Source of the DNA: CAZCJU01 sp964562175
Lineage (GTDB): Bacteria > Bacillota > Clostridia > Oscillospirales > CAG-272
Direction of reading: 5' to 3'
Length of the DNA stretch: 13,352 nucleotides
Assembly (NCBI GenBank): GCA_964562175.1
Contig: CAZLRV010000032.1
Coordinates: forward strand, 1 to 13,352
The notes under the pieces are model-generated. The model was not told where the DNA came from, did not search any database, and saw nothing but the letters and a program-made list of their open reading frames with translations. Shown one piece after another: positions 6,581 to 13,071 of this stretch; within the stretch, counting starts at the first letter, position 1, and the number at the start of each line of letters is the position of its first letter. Position numbers and translations under genes: made by a program.

Positions 6581-8938
6581 ATGTCAATATTCAAATGTAA
6601 AATCTGTGGCGGAGATCTCAGCTTCGAGAAAAACGAGAGCATAGCGACGTGCGATCATTGCGGCACAATGCAAACACTACCGAGAATTGACAGCGAAAAA
6701 AAGGCTAATCTGTATGACCGTGCAAATCATTTTCGCCGCAGTAACGAATACGATAAAGCGACGAATATCTATGAACAGTTGCTGGAGGAGGATCGAGCAG
6801 ACTCCGAGACGTATTGGTCACTCGTGCTTTGCCGTTTTGGTGTCGAATACGTTGAGGATCCTGTGACGCATAAGCGCATACCCACGGTGAACCGTACACA
6901 ATATACCTCGATATTTGATGATGAAAACTACAGATCCGCACTGAAATACGCCGACAGTCTTCAACGTGACATATACGAGAAGGAAGCAAAAGCCATAAAC
7001 GAAATACAGAAGGGTATTCTTGCCATTTCTCAAAATGAAGAACCCTTTGACGTGTTTATTTGCTATAAGGAAACGGATAATAACGGCAGACGCACGCCCG
7101 ACAGTGTTTTGGCAAATGAGTTGTATCATGAGCTTGTAAATGCGGGCTATAAAGTGTTTTTCTCTCGTATCACGCTTGAGGACAAGCTCGGTACGGCATA
7201 CGAGCCATATATTTTCGCCGCACTTAACAGCGCAAAGGTAATGGTAGTGCTTGGCACAAGAGCCGAACATTTCAACGCCGTTTGGGTCAAAAACGAGTGG
7301 AGCAGATATCTTGCTTTGATAAAGCAGGGTCAAAAAAAGATACTCATTCCCGCCTATAAGGATATGGACCCGTACGATCTGCCCGAAGAATTTTCACATC
7401 TGCAAGCACAGGATATGTCAAAGCTCGGCTTTATGCAGGACCTTATCCGAGGAATAGAAAAGCTCACCCAAAGCGGCACGCCCAAAGCAAATGTCGTCAA
7501 CCAAAACGCAACCGCTCCCGCCTCCCCAAACACCGCACCCTTGCTGAAACGCGCGTTTATGTTTCTTGAGGACGGAGACTTTGCCGCCGCAGACGAATAT
7601 TGCGAAAAGGTTCTCGACATCGACCCCGAAAACGCAAGGGCATACCTCGGCAAGCTGATGGCGGAGCTTAAGATAACGAAGCAAGATGAGCTGAAAGACC
7701 AACCCGAGCCCTTTGACAAGAATAAGAATTATCTGAAGGCCGTTCGTTTCGGCGATAATGAGCTGAAATCGGCACTTACCTCGTATATAGAGCATATCAA
7801 CAAAAAAGCGGCTGTTGCTTCACTGAATAAGGCAAACACCGAAAAGCTGTGTGATAAGCTGTTTGAAGAGCTGAAAGTCGACTATCAAGGCAGAGCTAAG
7901 GCAAATAGTGCCAAAAGCCTGCTTACTCCTTTGAAAACTCGGCTTAATGCGCTTACCCGAAAGAGAGATAATTGGGATATAGCACAAAGCAACATAGAAA
8001 TACTCGACGAAGAATTAAATGAAAAACGCACCGAAATGTCGAGGCTTGAAAGAGAAAGAGACGGACTCGGATTTTTCGCATCGAAAAGAAAAAAGCAAAT
8101 ATCACAGCAAATAATCGGCTTGACAGAAGAATGCTCGGTGCTTGAAAGTCAAAAAAAGGAGCTGTCGAAAAAAAACAGTGAGTACGAATCACTTGATGAA
8201 CTTCTGGCTGATATTAAAGACTGCGAACAAATGCTGAGTACCAAAGAAGCGGAATATGAAAAGCTATCGAACACAAAAGCGATAAACGAGCTTACAAAAC
8301 AGCTTGAACAATATGAATACGGGAAAAAACTGCTTGATTCCTATTGGAGGTGCGCAGAAAAAGGAAATTATATTAAATTCGGTAAATATAAGCAAAAATC
8401 AAACGGCGGAAAAGAGGACATCGAATGGCTGGTGCTTGATGTGAAATGTGATAAAGCACTCGTGATAAGCAAATACGCTCTTGATTGCAAAAAATATAAT
8501 GAAGTAAACGATCTTGTCACATGGCAGACCTGTACACTGCGTAAGTGGCTGAACCGCGAATTTTTCAACACCGCTTTTTCCGATGCGGAAAAGAGCGTAA
8601 TATCGGCACAGAACGTGATCGCTTATAATAATACGTTGTACGATACGAATGCCGGCGCTTCAACAGAGGATAAAATGTTTTTGCTCAGCATAAACGAAGC
8701 AAAACAATATTTTTACACAAATCAAGAAAGAACCTGCACAGCCACCGAATATGCACTGGAAAGATGTATGATCAAGGATGCAAGCAACGGCTGTTGGTGG
8801 TGGCTCCGCTCACCCGGTGAGAGCCAAACACGCGCCGCTCGTGTCAGTTGCTACGGTATTGTCGAAGATAAGGGCAATAGCGTAAACTTCGAAGTCGAAT
8901 TGGTTCGCCCCGCCATGTGGCTGGACTTAGACCTGTAA
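6581..8938 (+). CDS. TIR-domain protein with zinc ribbon, coiled coil and DUF6273
   Basis: I place the start at ATG 6581 (785 aa) because GGAG lies at 6569-6572; an in-frame ATG 21 bases earlier has no ribosome binding site. Domains in order: a zinc ribbon (CKIC at 6-9, CDHC at 24-27); TPR-like helices about 40-100; a TIR domain about 154-295 beginning FDVFICYKE, with WVKNE at 235-239, where E239 aligns with the catalytic Glu of NAD-cleaving TIRs such as SARM1; further TPR-like repeats about 320-365; a charged coiled coil about 455-580; and a DUF6273 domain about 595-785 (IKFGKY ... WLVLD ... WWWLRSPGE ... LVRPAMWL). The protein is probably cytoplasmic; no signal peptide or membrane segment is seen. 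By family it may be an NADase or a scaffold sensing some signal through DUF6273, possibly in defence. It follows GtrA by 62 bases without a clear promoter. Confidence 0.88.
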   Translation: MSIFKCKICGGDLSFEKNESIATCDHCGTMQTLPRIDSEKKANLYDRANHFRRSNEYDKATNIYEQLLEEDRADSETYWSLVLCRFGVEYVEDPVTHKRIPTVNRTQYTSIFDDENYRSALKYADSLQRDIYEKEAKAINEIQKGILAISQNEEPFDVFICYKETDNNGRRTPDSVLANELYHELVNAGYKVFFSRITLEDKLGTAYEPYIFAALNSAKVMVVLGTRAEHFNAVWVKNEWSRYLALIKQGQKKILIPAYKDMDPYDLPEEFSHLQAQDMSKLGFMQDLIRGIEKLTQSGTPKANVVNQNATAPASPNTAPLLKRAFMFLEDGDFAAADEYCEKVLDIDPENARAYLGKLMAELKITKQDELKDQPEPFDKNKNYLKAVRFGDNELKSALTSYIEHINKKAAVASLNKANTEKLCDKLFEELKVDYQGRAKANSAKSLLTPLKTRLNALTRKRDNWDIAQSNIEILDEELNEKRTEMSRLERERDGLGFFASKRKKQISQQIIGLTEECSVLESQKKELSKKNSEYESLDELLADIKDCEQMLSTKEAEYEKLSNTKAINELTKQLEQYEYGKKLLDSYWRCAEKGNYIKFGKYKQKSNGGKEDIEWLVLDVKCDKALVISKYALDCKKYNEVNDLVTWQTCTLRKWLNREFFNTAFSDAEKSVISAQNVIAYNNTLYDTNAGASTEDKMFLLSINEAKQYFYTNQERTCTATEYALERCMIKDASNGCWWWLRSPGESQTRAARVSCYGIVEDKGNSVNFEVELVRPAMWLDLDL

Positions 8939-8979
8939 CACCGATTACCCTCTCAACTCGATCCACCATCATAATTCTA

Positions 8980-9115
8980 CCACTCGCCGCCCACTCCCTC
9001 CGAAAGGAATGGGCGGCGTAGCCGACTGGGGGGAGAGTGCGCAGCTGCATTCTCTATCAAACAATCCCATCGAGCCGCTTTTTCGGTGTTCGGCGGAAAG
9101 TAGCCGGTGATTAGA
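8980..9115 (-). repeat. Dispersed intergenic repeat, copy 2 (inverted)
   Basis: On the minus strand the core 9078-9031 reads GCGGCTCGATGGG ... GAGAATGCAGCTGCG ... ACTCTCCC, matching copy 1 at 1474-1520 with about six changes. This copy additionally has a GC-rich insert that forms a hairpin: CGCCGCCCACTCC (8985-8997) against GGAATGGGCGGCG (9006-9018), one mismatch that becomes G-U on the minus strand. It starts 41 bases after the TIR gene. Confidence 0.75.
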
Positions 9116-9139
9116 ATTTCCAACAACGCCGTTCTACAA

Positions 9140-9162
9140 TGCCCTCATCCGAGATGAGGGCA
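9140..9162. repeat. 9-bp perfect hairpin
   Basis: TGCCCTCAT (9140-9148) pairs exactly with ATGAGGGCA (9154-9162) across CCGAG. No T-tract follows on either side. It lies next to repeat copy 2 but has no counterpart beside copy 1. Confidence 0.6.
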
Positions 9163-9335
9163 TAAATTGAAAGGCGAGTGTTTTTTGTTATATCTCTTCT
9201 TGAACGGCTGTTATGCTGAACATAACTCGGAAGAATTGAAACACAGATTATGACATAATATGTAAAATAAATACGAATAATGGCAATGTCTACATAGAAA
9301 TTATCACCATTCTGATGAGAATATTTAAAAAAGTA

Positions 9336-9377
9336 TTGACAATATCGGAAATATGTGTATAATGAGTATTGTACTCA
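9336..9377 (+). promoter_or_regulatory. Strong promoter overlapping a dyad operator
   Basis: -35 TTGACA (9336-9341), a 16-base spacer and -10 TATAAT (9358-9363) are both full consensus. The last base of the -10 starts an inverted repeat TGAGTA-TTG-TACTCA (9363-9377) lying over the expected start point, a usual place for a repressor site. No gene with a ribosome binding site follows within 200 bases, so the product is probably an RNA or a long leader. Confidence 0.65.
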
Positions 9378-9597
9378 CATTTTGAATCTTTTTGCGATTT
9401 ATTGTGATGTCGTGTTTTGAGTAACAAATCCTTTAAGGTGAGAAGTACGAAAATAATTTCCGACAATACTCGGCGGCGTCATATCAAAATATTACGGTGG
9501 TGTTGTATTCAACACAAAGTGTTCCTTGCATTTTGCCTAACACATATATGACTTGTAGGATGCAAGCCGAGTGGAATGATCCATTCGGCTTTATTTG
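9370..9597 (+). ncRNA. Candidate untranslated RNA or leader (about 225 nt)
   Basis: This is the segment from the expected start of the 9336-9363 promoter to the terminator-like hairpin at 9564-9591. It contains two mutually exclusive pairings: GTGTTG (9500-9505) with CAACAC (9510-9515), or AACAC (9511-9515) with GTGTT (9519-9523). Such switching stems are typical of attenuators, but the stems are short. I recognise no known RNA family. The segment has only tiny open frames. Confidence 0.3.
9564..9597 (+). terminator. Terminator-like hairpin with TTTATTT tail
   Basis: AAGCCGAGTGGA (9564-9575) pairs with TCCATTCGGCTT (9580-9591) with one G-U, loop ATGA, followed by TATTTGCG. The 3' flank TCGGCTTTATTTGCGTT (9585-9601) matches 16 of 17 bases of the flank of the hairpin at 345-389, where the intron remnant begins. 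Confidence 0.55.
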
Positions 9598-9763
9598 CGT
9601 TGCCATGCGGGAATTAACAAAAAAGCGTTTCGTGCGATCTGCGGTCGGTTCGCACTCTGTACCTTTCTATTTTGGGCTGTTGGGAAATTTGCGTTCGGAA
9701 AAAGTCGGGGTATGGGCACGGGCAATGTATATCGATAAAATTGTAAACAATGATATTTGCATA

Positions 9764-9811
9764 TTGACAAGTTCACTTCGATGAGCTATAATAGTTAATG
9801 TAAGTGAACTT
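9764..9811 (+). promoter_or_regulatory. Consensus promoter with flanking inverted-repeat operator
   Basis: TTGACA (9764-9769), a 17-base spacer and TATAAT (9787-9792) form a perfect consensus sigma-A promoter. AAGTTCACTT (9769-9778, in the spacer) is exactly complementary to AAGTGAACTT (9802-9811, just past the start site), with centres 33 bp apart, about three helical turns. Each half is itself nearly palindromic (AAGT..ACTT), so two repressor dimers could bind on the same DNA face. The regulator is not encoded in the window. Confidence 0.8.
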
Positions 9812-9831
9812 CTTAAAAAACGGAGTTTGAA

Positions 9832-10581
9832 ATGAACCGAAACGACAGATCATGGAATCCGTGGCACGGCTGCCGAAAATGCTCGGAGGGGTGTCAAAAC
9901 TGCTATATGTTTTTTCTCGATAAAACACGAGACAGGGACGGCGGCGAGATACATAAGAATAAGACCGAAGCGAATCTGCCTCTTAAGAAAGACAGGCATG
10001 GCAATTATAAGATCGGATCGGGCGAGTTCGTCCGTGTTTGTATGACGAGCGACTTTTTTCTTGAGGAAGCGGACGAGTGGCGTGAGGAGGCATGGGAGAT
10101 AATCGGGCAACGCCCGGATGTGACCTTTTCTCTTCTGACAAAACGTGCGCACCGCATCAAGGACTGCCTGCCGACGGATTGGGGGAACGGTTGGGATAAT
10201 GTATTTATTGCCGTATCCTGTGAGAATCAAAAAAGAGCCGACGAGCGTATCCCTCTTTTGCTCGACGTTGCCGCAAAGCACAAATGGGTGAGCTTAAAGC
10301 CATTCATCGGAGAGATCGACCTCGATAAATATCTTGCCACAGGGCAGATCGAAACCGTCCTTGCCGGTGGCGAGAATTACGAGGGGATGCGGCCGCTCCG
10401 CTACGAATGGGTAAAAAAGATCTATGAGCAATGTATTGCATACAATGTGGAGTTTATTTTCGGTCAAACGGGAAATGTGTTTGTCAAGGACGGTAGAACA
10501 TATTATATCAAGGACACGAAAACACAGATAGACCAAGCACTTGCATCCGGACTGCAAAACAGAGATATAATACACAAATGA
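9832..10581 (+). CDS. DUF5131 / phage Gp37-Gp68 family protein
   Basis: The 249-residue protein begins with the family signature SWNPWHGCRKCSEGCQNCYM. Its cysteines C17, C21 and C24 form a CX3CX2C set, identical in spacing to the radical SAM iron-sulfur motif, with an additional C14. Later segments FSLLTKR (about 99-105), VSLKPF (152-157) and AGGEN (173-178) are family-typical barrel pieces. The family occurs in phages and bacteria and its reaction is not established; an Fe-S cluster-binding enzyme is a reasonable inference. The ribosome binding site GGAG at 9822-9825 fits the ATG at 9832. It is the first gene after a consensus promoter with an operator-like dyad. The TcmP-type partner gene often associated with this family is not seen here. 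Confidence 0.85.
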   Translation: MNRNDRSWNPWHGCRKCSEGCQNCYMFFLDKTRDRDGGEIHKNKTEANLPLKKDRHGNYKIGSGEFVRVCMTSDFFLEEADEWREEAWEIIGQRPDVTFSLLTKRAHRIKDCLPTDWGNGWDNVFIAVSCENQKRADERIPLLLDVAAKHKWVSLKPFIGEIDLDKYLATGQIETVLAGGENYEGMRPLRYEWVKKIYEQCIAYNVEFIFGQTGNVFVKDGRTYYIKDTKTQIDQALASGLQNRDIIHK

Positions 10582-10667
10582 CAAAAAAGGCTTCCAAAGC
10601 TGTCCAAGCGCGATGGGCGTGCCGAATATTGCCGACCGATTTGCTGCAAGACAAACCGAATAATTAA
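10578..10667 (+). CDS. Tiny coupled ORF (29 aa), doubtful
   Basis: Its ATG overlaps the preceding stop (ATGA, 10578-10581), the usual sign of translational coupling, and the frame reads MTKKASKAVQARWACRILPT and on to TAA at 10665-10667. The peptide is basic at the start, and the KAVQARWA segment looks protein-like. It fills the 105-base gap before the next gene. It could be a small protein, a decayed gene start or chance. Confidence 0.3.
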   Translation: MTKKASKAVQARWACRILPTDLLQDKPNN

Positions 10668-10686
10668 AAATAAATGAGGTAAGGAT

Positions 10687-11094
10687 ATGGAAAAGCTTGA
10701 ATTTTACCCTAAGCATCCGTCGGATGCAACGACCTTTACGATCGAGACAACGGCTATGCCGCTTCTTTTGCAGGATGCACCTTTTGCCGCAAAGACACTT
10801 TGTGACGAGTTTTATACCGATGCGGACAGCTTCTATGAAAAATATGCAGATAAACGCTTTGAGGTAACAGGCATTGCCAAAAAGATCGGACCGGATATAC
10901 ACAACAAGCCGTCCATTGAGTTGTCCGACAGCAAGAACGGTCGGACATTTGCACTCGTGATCTTTCCGACGGACGAGCATTACGGCAAGGTTGAGATCGG
11001 AGATATGGTAGTTGTTCGTGCCAATTATCTTGTCATGAGTAACCGCTACGGTCTTGTAATGAAGTTCAGCGAGCTTGTCTCGGTAGAAAAATGA
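10687..11094 (+). CDS. OB-fold (tRNA_anti-like) protein
   Basis: The 135-residue product has no signal peptide. From about residue 52 it shows the five-strand pattern of an OB fold of the tRNA_anti-like type: YADKRFEVTGIAKKIG, PSIELSDS, RTFALVIFP, IGDMVVVRANYLV and YGLVMKFSELVSV. The N-terminal 50 residues are helical and contain KTLCDEFYTDADSFYEKY, the helix that usually precedes this domain and ends in a Y-x-x-K/R strand start. OB folds of this kind bind nucleic acid or other ligands; the partner is unknown. The ribosome binding site GAGG/AAGGA lies before the ATG. The stop overlaps the next start (ATGA), so it is translationally coupled to the amidohydrolase. Confidence 0.65.
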   Translation: MEKLEFYPKHPSDATTFTIETTAMPLLLQDAPFAAKTLCDEFYTDADSFYEKYADKRFEVTGIAKKIGPDIHNKPSIELSDSKNGRTFALVIFPTDEHYGKVEIGDMVVVRANYLVMSNRYGLVMKFSELVSVEK

Positions 11095-12071
11095 GCAAGC
11101 TGATATTAGATCACCCGTTATTTGACGGAGAAAAAATCACCGAGAACGCATCTGTCGTCATCGAGAACGGCGTAATAACCGCCGTGAAAGAAACGAAAAG
11201 CGTTGACAGCCGTTATCTTTTGATGCCCGGTGTGATAGATGCGCACACGCATATAACAAATTCATATCAGATCTCGGCTATGTTAAAGAGCGGTATCGTT
11301 GCCGCTTGTGACGTCTGTGCTTCAAGCGAGCTTGTTGCAAATTCCAAGGAGCTGACGATCATATCTTCCGCAGGTATGACGATGGGAACGCTGAACGGCA
11401 AGGGATACGTCAAAAAGTCGATTGAAAACGGTGCAAAGTACGTTAAGGTCTTGCTGTTTGAACCGAATTTGATGCCTAAGGCGGCACTGAAAAGTATTTG
11501 CACTTCGGCTCATGAGTGCGATCTCAAGGTCGCCGTTCATGCAACGAGCATAAAGGCGGAGAGAATGGCGATCGGGTGCGGTGCGGACATTCTGCTTCAC
11601 GTGCCGATGAAGGAAGAATTGCCCGAAGGTCTAGCCAAAGAGATCGCCGAGCGTGGGATCGCAGTCGCCCCAACACTTGTCATGATGGAAGCCTTTTCGC
11701 ACAGCGGAAGGAACGGTTATCTTCCCGAGCATTACAAAAATGCGGAAAATGCCGTTCGCACCCTTCACAAGTGCGGTGTAACACTGCTTGCCGCAACCGA
11801 TGCGAACAACGGCAGCTTTGCGCCTGCCGTTGCTTACGGCTCGTCCATACATCGTGAAATGGAGCTGCTTTGCAAGGCGGGACTTGCGCCAATCGAGGTG
11901 TTGGCGGCTGCGACAAGCATGGTCTGCAAGGTGTTCGGCATTGACGGGCTCGGTTCTGTCTCACCGGGCAAGAGGGCAACGCTTGTCTTAATTGACGGCA
12001 GGCCGGACAAGGATATTGCCGCTATCAAAAATATCAAACAAATTTGGATAAATGGGGAGCAAAAATCGTGA
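11091..12071 (+). CDS. Metal-dependent amidohydrolase, imidazolonepropionase-like
   Basis: The 326-residue protein has the amidohydrolase layout: an N-terminal beta-sandwich piece (VVIENGVITAV), the metal motif DAHTH (50-54, H52 and H54), a candidate carboxylated lysine K119 in YVKVLLF, H150 in AVHAT, H170 in ILLHV and D237 in AATDAN, then the C-terminal sandwich (GLGSVSPGKRATLVLIDG). All expected metal ligands appear present, so it should be active and binuclear. It is shorter than typical HutI or prolidase-type members (about 400 aa). The substrate is unknown; these enzymes cleave cyclic amides, dipeptides or related C-N bonds. No signal peptide is seen. It overlaps the OB-fold gene by four bases and the next gene by four (GTGA), so the three are a tight translational unit. 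Confidence 0.85.
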   Translation: MSKLILDHPLFDGEKITENASVVIENGVITAVKETKSVDSRYLLMPGVIDAHTHITNSYQISAMLKSGIVAACDVCASSELVANSKELTIISSAGMTMGTLNGKGYVKKSIENGAKYVKVLLFEPNLMPKAALKSICTSAHECDLKVAVHATSIKAERMAIGCGADILLHVPMKEELPEGLAKEIAERGIAVAPTLVMMEAFSHSGRNGYLPEHYKNAENAVRTLHKCGVTLLAATDANNGSFAPAVAYGSSIHREMELLCKAGLAPIEVLAAATSMVCKVFGIDGLGSVSPGKRATLVLIDGRPDKDIAAIKNIKQIWINGEQKS

Positions 12072-13057
12072 AGATAATTACGATAGAAGAGCATATACCG
12101 CTTAGAGCTTTGAACATGGCGCTTGCCGAATATCCGTCAGAGGATGCCGCGCCTACCTCGGCGGCAGCTTCACCCGATCTGCCGTATTATCCCGATGCCG
12201 AGCTTTATTGTGATCTTGAAAAACGCATCGAAAACATGGACAGATACGGCATCTCAAAGCAGATCCTTTCGGCTCCCGTCTGCACACAGCTTTTGCCGAA
12301 AAAAGAAGCGTGCGTTGTCAGTGAAGCCAATGACGAGCTTGCGGAAAGCGTAAAAAAACATCCCGATCGCTTCGGTGCGTTTGCAACACTTCCGTGGAAA
12401 AACGTCGGTGCTTCGGTCAAGGAGCTTGAAAGAGCTGTTACAAAGCTTGGTTTTCAAGGAGCGATCCTTGCCGGACGGGCTTCGGGAGAGGATAAATTTC
12501 TCGATGACAAGGCATTTCTTCCAATCCTGGAGGCGGCGGAAGGTCTGAATGCTCCTATCTATATTCACCCCGCACCGCCTATGACGAGTGTGCGGAAATG
12601 CTATTACGAGGGGCTTGGCGATAGGCTCAGTGCAAGACTTTCGTTGTATGGCTGGGGCTGGCACAATGAGGCAGGCGTGCAAGTTTGCCGACTCATACTA
12701 TCCGGCGCATTTGAGCGTTTTCCGAAGCTGCGTGTCATCGCCGGACATTGGGGCGAGATGGTGCCGTTCTTTCTCTCACGGCTCGATCAGGCTCTACCGA
12801 GATCCGTGACAAAGCTTGACAGGACGATAACGGAAACCTTTAAGGACAATATATATGTCACACCGAGCGGTATTTTTGATTATCCGCAGTTGAGATTTTG
12901 CTTGGATGTGCTTGGTGCCGACAGAATAATCCATTCGGTGGATTATCCGTTTATCCTGAATGACGAGGCACTCGCATTTATAGAAAACGCACCGATAACG
13001 AAAAGCGAAAAGGAGCTTATCGCATATAAAAATGCGAAAAGATTATTTGGAATATAA
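12068..13057 (+). CDS. Amidohydrolase_2 protein, gamma-resorcylate decarboxylase-like
   Basis: I choose GTG 12068 as start (329 aa): GGGGAG at 12054-12059 is well placed, and the start overlaps the previous stop as GTGA. An upstream in-frame ATG at 12044 would overlap the previous gene by 28 bases and has no ribosome binding site. The N-terminus KIITIEEHIP has the E-x-H metal pair (E7, H9) of the gamma-resorcylate/2,3-dihydroxybenzoate decarboxylase group. Then come H167 in YIHP, the GWGWHNEAG block (about 195-203), H227 in AGHWGE and D292 in SVDYPF, all positions expected for the catalytic metal. Family members carry out non-oxidative decarboxylation of hydroxybenzoates or related acids. Whether this one is a decarboxylase or a hydrolase cannot be told from sequence. 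Pairing with the preceding amidohydrolase suggests consecutive steps on one small molecule. Confidence 0.85.
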   Translation: MKIITIEEHIPLRALNMALAEYPSEDAAPTSAAASPDLPYYPDAELYCDLEKRIENMDRYGISKQILSAPVCTQLLPKKEACVVSEANDELAESVKKHPDRFGAFATLPWKNVGASVKELERAVTKLGFQGAILAGRASGEDKFLDDKAFLPILEAAEGLNAPIYIHPAPPMTSVRKCYYEGLGDRLSARLSLYGWGWHNEAGVQVCRLILSGAFERFPKLRVIAGHWGEMVPFFLSRLDQALPRSVTKLDRTITETFKDNIYVTPSGIFDYPQLRFCLDVLGADRIIHSVDYPFILNDEALAFIENAPITKSEKELIAYKNAKRLFGI

Positions 13058-13071
13058 AGAGGAGAAAAACC

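Larger units (their letters stand above)
8939..9831. other. Long non-coding spacer rich in hairpins, repeats and promoters
   Basis: About 890 bases lack a convincing gene. In order it holds the inverted second copy of the dispersed repeat (about 8980-9115), a 9-bp hairpin (9140-9162), an AT-rich stretch with a GTTATG/CATAAC dyad (9210-9226), a strong promoter (9336-9363), a candidate untranslated RNA, a terminator-like hairpin (9564-9591) and the promoter/operator of the next operon. The open frame at 9497-9784 runs through the hairpin and the next promoter region and has no ribosome binding site. Confidence 0.65.

Noticed and set aside
6818..7333. Minus-strand 171-codon ORF inside the TIR gene
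   Set aside because: Antisense shadow of the TIR domain; no ribosome binding site or recognisable motif.
9400..9552. Short GTG-started frame (about 37 codons) near 9438 with AAGGTGAG
   Set aside because: The purine-rich motif overlaps the supposed GTG itself, and no start codon lies at a proper distance behind it.
9497..9784. Plus-strand 95-codon ORF in the long spacer
   Set aside because: No ribosome binding site; it runs through the terminator-like hairpin and into the next promoter's -35 and operator half-site, and its composition is not clearly protein-like.
10294..10980. Minus-strand 228-codon ORF
   Set aside because: It lies antisense across two well-supported plus-strand genes and their gap, has no ribosome binding site and no recognisable domain.
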